A program made the translations under genes and the position numbers. A stretch of DNA of 40,690 nucleotides from positions 1 to 40,690 of IMG/VR virus record IMGVR_UViG_3300032397_000035; one strand, given 5' to 3'. This document shows, one piece after another, positions 30,994 to 38,390 of the stretch; positions within the stretch are counted from its first letter, which is position 1, and each line of letters opens with the position of its first letter. The notes below the pieces were generated by a model. The model was not told where the DNA came from. It saw only the letters and a program-made list of their open reading frames with translations, and made no database searches. This stretch comes from a virus.

Positions 30994-32295
30994 TTAATTT
31001 GCCTTTTCTGCTATCACATTACCATTATCTACCTTTATTCTCCAAGTTTGCGTGGAATAACTTATATCAGGATATATCACACCTTTATTTACATCATTTA
31101 TTTCTATGTCATTATTTATTGTCTGCTTTGCAGTCCAAGTGCTACTTGAATTCAAAATATTTGCTGGAATAGTATCAAGTTTTGTTCCGTCAACGGAAAT
31201 ATCTCTGCCGTCAATTAAAATAGAATTTGATACTACAAAATCTTCTGTTAATATCGCCCTTATAGAAATTTCATTCCCTGCACCAAATTCACCTATTTCT
31301 ATGCTACCAGACGGAGTTCTTATTCTGTTCAGGGTAACTTTAATACCATCAGAACCATCGTCCTTTTCAATAATTGTTACCTCATTTCCTTCCGCATCGT
31401 GCATTTTTATTCTTGGAATTGCATAATTCAAAAGCAAATCATTAGTCATTGTTATATTCTGTGCATTAAGCGGACTCAAAACATTTATTGGAGATTTACC
31501 ATATAAACTTGATACATATACTTCATTAAAGTTTCCTACATCTGCTGTTATCGTTCCTACCGTCAGATTATATGTTTGTAAATGCGTAAAGGTTGAGTTT
31601 GAAACATCGTCAAGAGATATTCCACCACTACCACCCCCCAAAGTAGATGTTGAGGTTATAATTGTGCCATCGGGAAACACTAATTGTTTCACATTCTGGT
31701 CGGCTGTCCAAGTATTTGTTGAACTTAATAAAGTTGAAGGGTCTGCTCCGCCCCCGCCAAGTCCCGATGTTGAAACAAGAATAGTGCCATCGGAAAAGGT
31801 TATCGTGGAAACAAAAGTTCCCCCTATAATTGTTATACTGCTCCTCACTATCGCCCCGCCATCAACCGATAATTTATGTGTAGGTATTGTCACGGTTGTT
31901 GTGCTTATACTTATATTTCTATTTGTTGCAAAATTCATCCAATTTATAGAATTACCATCACAAATATATATTGTATTACTTGGCCCCATTATAAAAGGTG
32001 CTCTTATTGAATTAGCAGTTGATATATAATTACTGGAATGTATTGCACCATTCACATCTAAAGCATAAGTAGTATTTACCATCCCTATTCCAACTCTGCC
32101 ATTTGCAATTACAAAAGTAGAACCTCCGACGGAAAATTCACTACCCCGAACCGTTATTGAACTGGTCGTGGTTAGATTGCCAGTCATCGTGTCGCCTGAC
32201 TTTTTAACGAGCGTATCTGTATTTATACCACCAGAATTAAATCCCGCATAAAGTAAACTCGGAAATAAAATAATTAAAAATAATATATTTTTCAT
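30994..32295 (-). CDS. Secreted fibre-like protein with signal peptide
   Basis: 433 residues. The signal peptide MKNILFLIILFPSLLYA is followed by GFNSGG. The body holds LVKKSGDTMTGNLTT, a motif typical of tail fibres (GDTMTGxL), NGRVGIG...TYALDVNG, and two SS(T/N)TWTAxQ repeats. The mix of fibre motifs with a classical leader suggests an exported adhesin-like protein. Not like a standard tail-fibre gene, which lacks a leader. Second gene of the late operon. Confidence 0.7.
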   Translation of the reverse strand: MKNILFLIILFPSLLYAGFNSGGINTDTLVKKSGDTMTGNLTTTSSITVRGSEFSVGGSTFVIANGRVGIGMVNTTYALDVNGAIHSSNYISTANSIRAPFIMGPSNTIYICDGNSINWMNFATNRNISISTTTVTIPTHKLSVDGGAIVRSSITIIGGTFVSTITFSDGTILVSTSGLGGGGADPSTLLSSTNTWTADQNVKQLVFPDGTIITSTSTLGGGSGGISLDDVSNSTFTHLQTYNLTVGTITADVGNFNEVYVSSLYGKSPINVLSPLNAQNITMTNDLLLNYAIPRIKMHDAEGNEVTIIEKDDGSDGIKVTLNRIRTPSGSIEIGEFGAGNEISIRAILTEDFVVSNSILIDGRDISVDGTKLDTIPANILNSSSTWTAKQTINNDIEINDVNKGVIYPDISYSTQTWRIKVDNGNVIAEKAN

Positions 32296-32299
32296 AAAA

Positions 32300-33997
32300 T
32301 CACCTCTTGCCAGAAATCAAATAGTAAATTGTTGAACCGCTCGGAATTGTAAGTGAAATAGTAAATGTTCCTGTCGTAGGTCGGCATAATGTCTCTGTTA
32401 GTGTATGTCCAGCCCGTAAATATCCTGTCCCAGAGCCATAATTATCGGTAAATGAAAGTTCGTTTGTTGTAGTGTCAGAAGTAAAATCAAGAGACCAAGA
32501 CAAAGCATTAGAAAGTGATATATCACCGCTTACCGATGTTTTGCCTTTAATATTATTATAAGTGCTTCCGTCTAAATCGGAATTGATTACTTTTTTCAAG
32601 TCCGCAACCTGTGAAGCAGTTAAGGTAAAAGTTCCTGCCGGGACATTGAATTGAGTGTTTGAAATTGAACCGCTGATATTAGCATTTATAGACCCGGAAG
32701 TTATGAACACATTTTCATAACCGCCAGAAGGAAAATTACTCGTGTCAATTATTTTCTGAACCACTACGGTAGAACCTTCAATTGAAATATCCGAAATCTG
32801 ATTCAGCACATAAATTGAACTCCCAGTGACATCAAAAGCGGGATTTGTTATTGTAATAGTTCCAGAGGTTATTACAGTATCTTTTGTATTTACATTTATC
32901 GTTGTTGAACCTATTGATAAAGTCGGGAAATTGCTTGTATCTAAAATCTTATTTATAATAATAGAACTTCCTGTCACATTATATATTGAAGGATTATTGT
33001 TAATGGAAATAGAACCGCTTGTTATAACTACATCCTTATTATTCGTTTTTGCGTTTATTTCCGATATTGCTTTGTCTTTTATATCGGTAAATGTCCAGAC
33101 CGAACATAAAGCAGGGACAAAACTTGTTTGATAATTTGGCACATACGAACCTTTTGTCAATCTGTCATCACCTATTTCAATAATCAAATCCGCTCCCACT
33201 ATTGAAAAGGTCGGGGCCCAAGTTCTTAATAATCTTCCGTGAATATCTACTTCAAATACCAAAAATGATTTATAATTTATCGTCTGAATAGTTATTAACG
33301 GAATACTCCAACGGGCGTAATATGTCCCTGAACTTAAAAAGACAAACGGGTCTATTGATAGCATTTTACCTGAATAACCTATCCCGTTTAGTTGTGTCTG
33401 TATTATTTCCTGATTTGCTTTAATTGAATAGTCAGAGGGAAAATTAGAAATTGCGAACTGCGGATTAGCAATCGTAATTGTAGACCCCGTAGTATTATAA
33501 ATTCCAGATGGTAAAGCATAAAAAGAAGTATTACCTATCACTTCGCCTTTTTTGAAATAATCAAATGGTATATTATTTACCGTAATAGTAGAACCTGTTA
33601 TATCAACAGCGGAAGGAAAATTGTCTATACTTATTGTTCCTGATGCAACTATAATAGTGTCTGGGAAATTACCTACATTTACAGTCCCGCTTGTTATTAC
33701 AATATCCTTTGTATTGCAGAGATACATTTTCCCAGCAAGGTCACTATTCGGATAATCGGAAGGAAAGTTTACTACCGACATCGTAGAATTGATAACATAA
33801 ACCCACGGCGTATTATTTATACTTGCATTGACAGTCGCAGTCCCCAGAGTTATCGGCACTGCCGGGCCGACTACTTTTACCGCCCTCGCATTCAGAGCCG
33901 GGTCAAATGTCCGGTTATCAATCTGGGCAGGCGTATAATCAGCATATAATTTTGAGATTAGTAAACTTCCGACGATAAAAGATAGGATTTTTTTCAT
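32300..33997 (-). CDS. Secreted beta-repeat protein with signal peptide
   Basis: 565 residues from the ATG at 33997 (GAGGTG upstream; an ATG at 34015 is also in frame). Leader MKKILSFIVGSLLISKLYA, then about 150-450 made of short repeats (VITSGTISI, NFPS, DITGSTITVNNI) likely forming a beta-solenoid or fibre shaft, and a compact C-terminal domain (DFTSDTTTNELSFTDNYGSGTG). First gene after the late promoter. Could be a fibre subunit or a phage-coded host surface protein. Confidence 0.7.
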   Translation of the reverse strand: MKKILSFIVGSLLISKLYADYTPAQIDNRTFDPALNARAVKVVGPAVPITLGTATVNASINNTPWVYVINSTMSVVNFPSDYPNSDLAGKMYLCNTKDIVITSGTVNVGNFPDTIIVASGTISIDNFPSAVDITGSTITVNNIPFDYFKKGEVIGNTSFYALPSGIYNTTGSTITIANPQFAISNFPSDYSIKANQEIIQTQLNGIGYSGKMLSIDPFVFLSSGTYYARWSIPLITIQTINYKSFLVFEVDIHGRLLRTWAPTFSIVGADLIIEIGDDRLTKGSYVPNYQTSFVPALCSVWTFTDIKDKAISEINAKTNNKDVVITSGSISINNNPSIYNVTGSSIIINKILDTSNFPTLSIGSTTINVNTKDTVITSGTITITNPAFDVTGSSIYVLNQISDISIEGSTVVVQKIIDTSNFPSGGYENVFITSGSINANISGSISNTQFNVPAGTFTLTASQVADLKKVINSDLDGSTYNNIKGKTSVSGDISLSNALSWSLDFTSDTTTNELSFTDNYGSGTGYLRAGHTLTETLCRPTTGTFTISLTIPSGSTIYYLISGKR

Positions 33998-34024
33998 AGA
34001 TATTTCACCTCGCATAATATAAAC

Positions 34025-34044
34025 GCCACCTTTGTTTTAGTGGC
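34025..34044 (-). promoter_or_regulatory. Hairpin in the late leader
   Basis: GCCAC (34040-34044 side) pairs with GTGGC (34025-34029) around a 10-base A-rich loop, within the first 40 nt of the late transcript. No U-tract follows. It may stabilise the 5' end of the mRNA. Confidence 0.5.
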
Positions 34045-34063
34045 TTAATTATTCTTTTATATT

Positions 34064-34091
34064 ATTATAGCAGGGATTAAAAATATTTCAA
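34064..34091 (-). promoter_or_regulatory. Late promoter (TTGAAA / TGC TATAAT, 16-bp spacer)
   Basis: -35 TTGAAA (34086-34091), 16-bp spacer ending in TGC, -10 TATAAT (34064-34069). Weaker -35 than the early promoters, consistent with need for activation. It precedes the 22-kb run of fibre, lysis, packaging, head and tail genes. Confidence 0.8.
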
Positions 34092-34094
34092 GAA

Positions 34095-34127
34095 GTTTTC
34101 ACTGACAATTTGAGGTTTCTACTGACA
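34095..34127 (-). promoter_or_regulatory. Two direct repeats upstream of the late promoter
   Basis: On the minus strand TGTCAGTAGAAAC (34127-34115) and TGTCAGTGAAAAC (34107-34095) are 13-bp repeats differing at two positions and spaced by 20 bp, close to two helical turns, ending 4 bp from the -35 box. This is the classic layout for a dimeric transcription activator. No other copy was noticed. The small HTH protein at 36695-36835 is one candidate regulator. Confidence 0.7.
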
Positions 34128-34131
34128 GAAT

Positions 34132-34410
34132 TTAAAATAATTCTTTTTGATTTTCTTTTTTAATATTTTCTATTCTCAATATTTTACCTAAATATAATTC
34201 ATAATATTGATTTGTTTTTTCTACTTTCTCTAATTCAATAATAAATCTGGGTCTATTATTACCATATCCGTTTATAAATAATATGGTTTCATATTTTTTT
34301 TTATAAAATTTCTTCTCATAATATTTTGATAATTTTCTATATTCAATTAATTTTTGTTTATTTAATATCTCATAAAAATATTTTTTATAAAGTGTTAATC
34401 TTAATTGCAT
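34132..34410 (-). CDS. ASCH (PUA-like) domain protein
   Basis: 92 residues from the ATG at 34410 (an in-frame GTG at 34422 also exists). MQLRLTLYKKYFYEILNKQKLIEYRKLSKYYEKKF, then ILFINGYGNNRPRFIIELEKVE and YYELYLGKILRIEN follow the ASCH layout (K..EYR; .F.NGY...P...; Y.I.LG.I). ASCH/PUA folds bind RNA or modified nucleotides. It follows an ABC-GNAT gene and a ParB-like gene, hinting at recognition of modified DNA or RNA; inference. Confidence 0.75.
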   Translation of the reverse strand: MQLRLTLYKKYFYEILNKQKLIEYRKLSKYYEKKFYKKKYETILFINGYGNNRPRFIIELEKVEKTNQYYELYLGKILRIENIKKENQKELF

Positions 34411-35465
34411 ATATATTCCCACGAAGTAGTATATCTTTCAGTCGCAACTGTTTTACTCGTAGGAAAACTTTTAGATGTTCTCTTATTCCTTCCTTGTCTT
34501 TTCAATATCCATTTTTTACTTTTATTGAAATAATTTATAAGTGAAGGTGTTGAAGTCGTAATACTAAATCTATTACCTTTTTTTATAAATAAATTCGCCA
34601 CAAATTCTAATAATCTGCAACCTATTCCTATACCTTGATAATCAGGTAATACAATCAATCTGGTGCATCTTTGCATATTTTTAATTATCGGATGAGGAAA
34701 ATATAAAACTCCACAAAAAGCAACAGGAATATTATTTATATATCCTATAAATTGTTTTGCCCCTCTATGTATTTCAGAATTCAAATAATGATACTTTTTA
34801 AATATATTCCACATTCCTTTTCTTTGATATATTTTGATTTTAATTTTAGGACGCTGAAGTTCCCCCCGGACATATTTATATGTCATTTCATTAGTATCAA
34901 ATATCCAATCAGGTTCTAACCAGTTCAATATATCATAATGACAAGAAACTGCAACAAATTTCTTATTCATTCTTTTTATTACTTTTGATACTGCATAACT
35001 TCCTATTTTTGCCACATTTCTATCTATCACAGAAGTAAATTCATCAAAAACAATTATCTTTTTATTTTCAAGTAATGCCCTTGCAAGATTTACTCTCATC
35101 TTTTCACCTTCGCTTAAAACCGAATAACTTTTAAGCCAAGATGGAACAGAAGAAAATCCCACAGAATTTAATATTTTACATATATCTTTTATAGAAATTT
35201 CAGAGGGAAAATTATCTAAAATTGATTTTTCATTATAGTAATAATTTCCGATATAATAATCTTTAAATAATTCTTTTGCTATTGTTGTTTTTCCAGTTCC
35301 GCTTGCCCCAACAATACAACCGATATTCCAGTCCTTATCCAAATCAATACTTCCTATAAAATTTTCTCTAATATGTTCTGTTTGTAAATTATATTTTCCC
35401 ATTATTGATTCAACTCTAAAAGTTTTTTCCGCTATACTCTCTTTTATGATATTAAAATTCTGCAT
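34401..35465 (-). CDS. ABC-type ATPase fused to a GNAT acetyltransferase-like domain
   Basis: 354 residues. N-terminal half: Walker A GASGTGKTT (53-61), signature LSEGEK (117-122), Walker B IIVFDEF (137-143), switch H176 (SCHYD). C-terminal half from about 205: WNIFKKYHYLNSEIHRGAKQFIGYIN, then LPDYQGIGIGCRLLEF (273-288), the acetyl-CoA-binding motif of GNAT enzymes. No membrane segment, so not a transporter. The GNAT part may be related to Mom-type DNA-modifying enzymes (phage Mu Mom has a GNAT-like fold); this is a hypothesis. Coupled to ASCH and ParB-like genes. Confidence 0.85.
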   Translation of the reverse strand: MQNFNIIKESIAEKTFRVESIMGKYNLQTEHIRENFIGSIDLDKDWNIGCIVGASGTGKTTIAKELFKDYYIGNYYYNEKSILDNFPSEISIKDICKILNSVGFSSVPSWLKSYSVLSEGEKMRVNLARALLENKKIIVFDEFTSVIDRNVAKIGSYAVSKVIKRMNKKFVAVSCHYDILNWLEPDWIFDTNEMTYKYVRGELQRPKIKIKIYQRKGMWNIFKKYHYLNSEIHRGAKQFIGYINNIPVAFCGVLYFPHPIIKNMQRCTRLIVLPDYQGIGIGCRLLEFVANLFIKKGNRFSITTSTPSLINYFNKSKKWILKRQGRNKRTSKSFPTSKTVATERYTTSWEYICN

Positions 35466-35959
35466 TTATAACCCATTCCTTTTATTTTATTATATGTTTT
35501 TTCCTGTTCAATTTCGTCTTTACATTCTATTACAACTTCATATATTTCTTTCAGACATAATTCTTTATCTAATTTATCAAATAAAGAATTTTCGAATCCA
35601 ATATCTTTCAGCAAGTCCTCAGAAAAGTTTAATTTTAATAAGTCATAGTCCCATTCACCTGTATTGCGGTTTAATCTGCCGTTGAGTTCCTTTTCCTTTT
35701 CAATATCCGCTATATCCACGAAAACGCAGGGCACTTCCAAAATACCGAGTTCCTTACAAATTGATTTACGGAAATTCCCGCCGATTATTATTCCTTTCCG
35801 GGCTGGATTTTTATTTATTAGGAGCGGGTCAACGAAACCGAAACGCTTTATACTCTCGGTTAATTGAGCCGTTGCCTCAGGCGTCCATCGGCGTGGGTTA
35901 TATTTCGGGCTTTTCAATTCCGATACTTTGACATATTCAATCTTTATTTTATTTTTCAC
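35444..35959 (-). CDS. ParB-like nuclease/NTPase-domain protein
   Basis: 171 residues. KVSELKSPKYNPRRWTPEATAQLTESIKRFGFVDPLLIN and GGNFRKSICKELGILEVPCVFV are the ParB/Srx N-terminal domain (NPR; the GGHRR-like GGNFRK). The C-terminus (YEVVIECKDEIEQEKTYNKIKGMGYKCRIL) matches a small domain often attached to phage ParB-like proteins linked to DNA methyltransferases (recalled). No partner ParA is present. The gene overlaps the ABC-GNAT gene by 22 bases. Confidence 0.85.
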   Translation of the reverse strand: MKNKIKIEYVKVSELKSPKYNPRRWTPEATAQLTESIKRFGFVDPLLINKNPARKGIIIGGNFRKSICKELGILEVPCVFVDIADIEKEKELNGRLNRNTGEWDYDLLKLNFSEDLLKDIGFENSLFDKLDKELCLKEIYEVVIECKDEIEQEKTYNKIKGMGYKCRILIS

Positions 35960-36372
35960 GGCTTAAATATTTCTCCTGTCTCAAGATGACATTCAAAATC
36001 TTTTTTATTATTATTATAATTTTTCCATTCCATTTTAATATTCCCGTGAACTTCTAATACGGCTTCAGCCCAAATTATCTCGGCTTCGGCTTGGAGTCTT
36101 AATCCATCTACACACACCCTTTGGTCTTCGGCACATAATCTATTGTTCTCTATACAAAATACATTAGCTTTAGCACGGCGTTTGTTTTCATTCGCTGTGA
36201 ATTTGTTGTTAGCCACCCAACAACTTTCATCTTCCGACCAGATTTTATTACCCTTCATTCGGATTTCTTCACCCATTATGCGATATTTCCTTCCTGTTAG
36301 CAGAAGTTTCTCTCCTTCAGTCCAAAGTCTTGTTCTGATTTTCCAGATGAAATCGAGCCCTAAAGTCTTCAT
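35956..36372 (-). CDS. Heptad-repeat protein
   Basis: 138 residues. From about residue 13 to 106 there are thirteen tandem 7-residue units. A G/N/D recurs every seven residues (G20, G27, G34, G41, D48, N55, then N76, D83, G90), a K/R two positions later, and W/C/L just before each unit (W17, W45, W52, C73, C80, C87, W101). Similar repeats (xAEGxKL) occur in phage proteins of unknown role. It overlaps neighbours by 4 bases on both sides and belongs to the ParB operon. Confidence 0.8.
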   Translation of the reverse strand: MKTLGLDFIWKIRTRLWTEGEKLLLTGRKYRIMGEEIRMKGNKIWSEDESCWVANNKFTANENKRRAKANVFCIENNRLCAEDQRVCVDGLRLQAEAEIIWAEAVLEVHGNIKMEWKNYNNNKKDFECHLETGEIFKP

Positions 36373-36698
36373 TTTTCACTCCTTTTTCTTATCGCTATTG
36401 GATTACCAATAATAATAAATTCTATGGCATCACGATATACTCTTTCTATCAGGGCATTAAATACCCATTTTGTATTATCGTCAAATAATATATTATATTC
36501 TTTTATCTTCCCAGATTCCCATATTTTTTTTAATATTTGCCATTGTTTTTTGTCTTTATCTTCGCAGGTTATTATATATCTCAGATTTTTCAAAGATGCA
36601 CAGAATTCGCTTCTGGTCACTTGCCCAGTCGGAGGCACAAAAATTTCATCTATTTCACATATTACTTTTCCATCTTCAAAAGTTAAATAAGGGCTCAT
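36369..36698 (-). CDS. Hypothetical protein
   Basis: 109 residues from the ATG at 36698, preferred over one 18 bases upstream because GGAGGT lies 10 bases before it and it overlaps the preceding stop (ATGA). Mixed alpha/beta (EIDEIFVPPTGQVTRSEFCASLKNLRYIITCEDK ... WVFNALIERVYRDAIEFIIIG). Not recognised. Part of the module with the heptad-repeat and ParB-like genes. Confidence 0.65.
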   Translation of the reverse strand: MSPYLTFEDGKVICEIDEIFVPPTGQVTRSEFCASLKNLRYIITCEDKDKKQWQILKKIWESGKIKEYNILFDDNTKWVFNALIERVYRDAIEFIIIGNPIAIRKRSEK

Positions 36699-36835
36699 TT
36701 TTTTATATACCTCCATATAGTCCTCTCACTCAATTTATATTTTTTAGCCAAATAATAAACCGCCGTAGAACATTTATACTTGCCTTTTACCATTATAGCA
36801 TATTCCTTTTTTATTTCAAGTTTCCGTTTAATCAT
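36695..36835 (-). CDS. Small helix-turn-helix protein
   Basis: 46 residues: KRKLEIKKEYAIMVKGKYKCSTAVYYLAKKYKLSERTIWRYIKK. The second half has the spacing of a helix-turn-helix (STAVYYLAKKYKLSERTIWRYI). Similar small proteins occur in Mu-like phages and may act as transcription regulators. A promoter-like sequence (36792-36819) lies within the gene. Candidate activator of the late promoter, unproven. Confidence 0.65.
   Translation of the reverse strand: MIKRKLEIKKEYAIMVKGKYKCSTAVYYLAKKYKLSERTIWRYIKK
36792..36819 (-). promoter_or_regulatory. Possible internal promoter (TTGAAA / TGC TATAAT, 16-bp spacer)
   Basis: TTGAAA (36814-36819), 16-bp spacer ending in TGC, TATAAT (36792-36797), the same design as the other four promoters. 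It sits inside the HTH gene and would transcribe the downstream 36698-34132 module. As it is within coding DNA, chance cannot be excluded. Confidence 0.5.
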
Positions 36836-36876
36836 CTACTTTTCTTTACTGGTTTTTTGAATTTCATTTTACCCAT
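36832..36876 (-). CDS. Basic micropeptide ORF
   Basis: 14 codons (MGKMKFKKPVKKSR) behind a strong GAGGGGGG site, overlapping the HTH start by 4 bases (ATGA). It may only couple translation from the nuclease gene to the HTH gene. Confidence 0.35.
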   Translation of the reverse strand: MGKMKFKKPVKKSR

Positions 36877-36892
36877 CCCCCCTCAATTCCGA

Positions 36893-37207
36893 TTATGAAG
36901 TCCATAACTGCTTTATGTCCTTTGCTTCCTTTACCACAATATAGGTTATACCCAATTTATAAGCGATTTCAGAGCATTTAACCTGCGCCGGTGATAGTTT
37001 ACCCTCGCTTGACTTACATTCAAGGAATATGGTTTTATTTGGCAGAAAGACAATGAAGTCAGGGCTCCCGGATTTCCCGAAGTGCATAAAACCGCCGCTG
37101 GCAGTCCTGACTGCACCAGAAGAATTATGGATAAAATATAACTTGCCTTGATTTTCATATAATTGCAGATATTCCCTTACTGCCCTGATTACATACTTTT
37201 CTTTCAT
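36893..37207 (-). CDS. VRR-NUC domain nuclease
   Basis: 104 residues. SGAVRTASGGFMHFGKSGSPDFIVFLPNKTIFLECKSSEGKLSPAQ contains the VRR-NUC PD-(D/E)XK core with D50, E63 and K65. The family includes phage Holliday-junction or structure-specific nucleases. The domain is stand-alone, as in many phages. Lies downstream of the small-gene array and before the HTH gene. Confidence 0.88.
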   Translation of the reverse strand: MKEKYVIRAVREYLQLYENQGKLYFIHNSSGAVRTASGGFMHFGKSGSPDFIVFLPNKTIFLECKSSEGKLSPAQVKCSEIAYKLGITYIVVKEAKDIKQLWTS

Positions 37208-37210
37208 TTT

Positions 37211-37438
37211 TTATGTCTTTTCCTGTTTAATTTTTTCTAATAGTAACTTCTCAAAATCAGCATTGCAATCCGTATCAATACTTTTTATTATACTTTCAAA
37301 ATAACTCCACATATCTTCCTTTGAGATATAATACTTTTTATAATACAAACAAGATTGCAAATATTTACATCTATCTTGCACACAATCATATCCATATACT
37401 GGACAATCATTTTTTAAACTTTTTTTTATTTTATCCAT
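37211..37438 (-). CDS. Array family A-related protein (YYISKEDM)
   Basis: 75 residues. The block KKYYISKEDMWSYFE matches the family A module. The N-terminus is cysteine-rich (CPVYGYDCVQDRCKYLQSC) and unrelated to other members. It ends EKIKQEKT without the LGGS tail, and the array stops here. The start follows GGGAGGTTCAA, the tail codons of the preceding gene. Function unknown. Confidence 0.75.
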   Translation of the reverse strand: MDKIKKSLKNDCPVYGYDCVQDRCKYLQSCLYYKKYYISKEDMWSYFESIIKSIDTDCNADFEKLLLEKIKQEKT

Positions 37439-37652
37439 TTGAACCTCCCAATTTTCCTATGGTTTGTTTTAATCTATCTTTAATCTGACAAAAACAATTA
37501 TTATCCAAAATTCTATGCACATCTTCCTTCGCAATGTAGTGTTTCAGGATTTCTTCTTCTCCTTCAACCATTGCTTCCAAATGTGCCCTTACCCCATTGC
37601 CATCACTATAATTTTGTATTATGATATGCAATATTTCTCTTAACTTGCTCAT
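37431..37652 (-). CDS. Array family A protein (HYIAKEDV)
   Basis: 73 residues: MSKLREILHIIIQN ... EGEEEILKHYIAKEDVHRILDN ... RLKQTIGKLGGSNG. It carries the recurring block with one change (A for S), and the LGGSN tail that doubles as the next gene's ribosome binding site. Start MSKLxxIL is shared with the 38595 gene; the rest of the N- and C-termini is distinct. Confidence 0.78.
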   Translation of the reverse strand: MSKLREILHIIIQNYSDGNGVRAHLEAMVEGEEEILKHYIAKEDVHRILDNNCFCQIKDRLKQTIGKLGGSNG

Positions 37653-37921
37653 TTCTTTGCCTCCAGTTTATTCCCGAACACATAATTCTGCATCGCCAAA
37701 CAAACATAATTTATCCTATCCTGCAATACCCTACCACTTTCTAATTTATCAATCCAAATTACAACATCACTCTCTTGCTCTTGATATTCTGTATCATAAG
37801 TATTAAACACAGAATTAATTTCTCGGGGTTCTCCAATATCCCTCAATAATATTCCCTGTCTATTACCCTGTGTTACGCTGGCAATCAAAATTCTACCTTC
37901 AGATAAAATAACTTCTTTCAT
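37649..37921 (-). CDS. Hypothetical protein of the array
   Basis: 90 residues from the ATG at 37921, coupled by ATGA and preceded by GAGGAGGCAAAG. Beta-rich start (EVILSEGRILIASVTQGNRQGILLRDIGEP) and a helical end (DRINYVCLAMQNYVF). Not related to the A or B modules. No recognised family. Confidence 0.65.
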   Translation of the reverse strand: MKEVILSEGRILIASVTQGNRQGILLRDIGEPREINSVFNTYDTEYQEQESDVVIWIDKLESGRVLQDRINYVCLAMQNYVFGNKLEAKK

Positions 37922-38124
37922 TTCTTTGCCTCCTCTCTTGCCTTCATACATTCGGGGCAAGGTTTTGTATTATTTTTATTTACCCTTATAACTTTTCCAA
38001 ATATTTTACAAAATGCCACCGGATGAAATACAAATACACTTGGACTGAGAAAAGAACATAGCACTGTCCCATTTTTTTCGCAATACTTTTTTTCAGGGAT
38101 TTCAACTTCAATTTTTATTTTCAT
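37918..38124 (-). CDS. Cysteine-containing hypothetical protein of the array
   Basis: 68 residues from the ATG at 38124, behind GGAGGTGATAAA. KIKIEVEIPEKKYCEKNG, a central hydrophobic stretch and CPECMKAREEAKK give a possible C...C...CxxC metal site. An in-frame upstream ORF from GTG 38181 (MEKGKKYKMD) is duplicated at 138-206. Confidence 0.65.
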   Translation of the reverse strand: MKIKIEVEIPEKKYCEKNGTVLCSFLSPSVFVFHPVAFCKIFGKVIRVNKNNTKPCPECMKAREEAKK

Positions 38125-38177
38125 TTTATCACCTCCATTATCCATTTTATATTTCTTTCCTTTTTCCATATAATTTT

Positions 38178-38390
38178 TCACTTTCCACCTCCCAATTCTT
38201 CATCTAACCTCTTGCGGATATAATCAATACAGTCATTCCAATCAATATTTCCCTCAAATTTCTTTAAAGGCAACAATCCCTCTATCACTTTCCGCAGGTC
38301 GGATTTTAAGAGGGGGTCTACTTTTACCGTCTCATCACCACTCATTTCTCCAGACCATTTATATAAAAACTCCTCAACCGACATCTTCAT
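38178..38390 (-). CDS. Array family B protein (MSVEEF)
   Basis: 70 residues from the ATG at 38390, preceded by GGGAGGTTCAA. Conserved start MSVEEF and conserved end SDLRKVIEGLLPLKK ... DYIRKRLDEELGG, DNA-level near-identity with 449-667 in the 3' half. The variable middle here (LYKWSGEMSGDETVKVDPLL) has no cysteines, unlike its paralogues. Follows a family A gene. Confidence 0.8.
   Translation of the reverse strand: MKMSVEEFLYKWSGEMSGDETVKVDPLLKSDLRKVIEGLLPLKKFEGNIDWNDCIDYIRKRLDEELGGGK

Noticed and set aside
34401-35465. ABC transporter subunit
   Set aside because: No membrane segments or partner permease nearby; the ATPase is fused to a GNAT-like domain and lies among DNA-linked genes.
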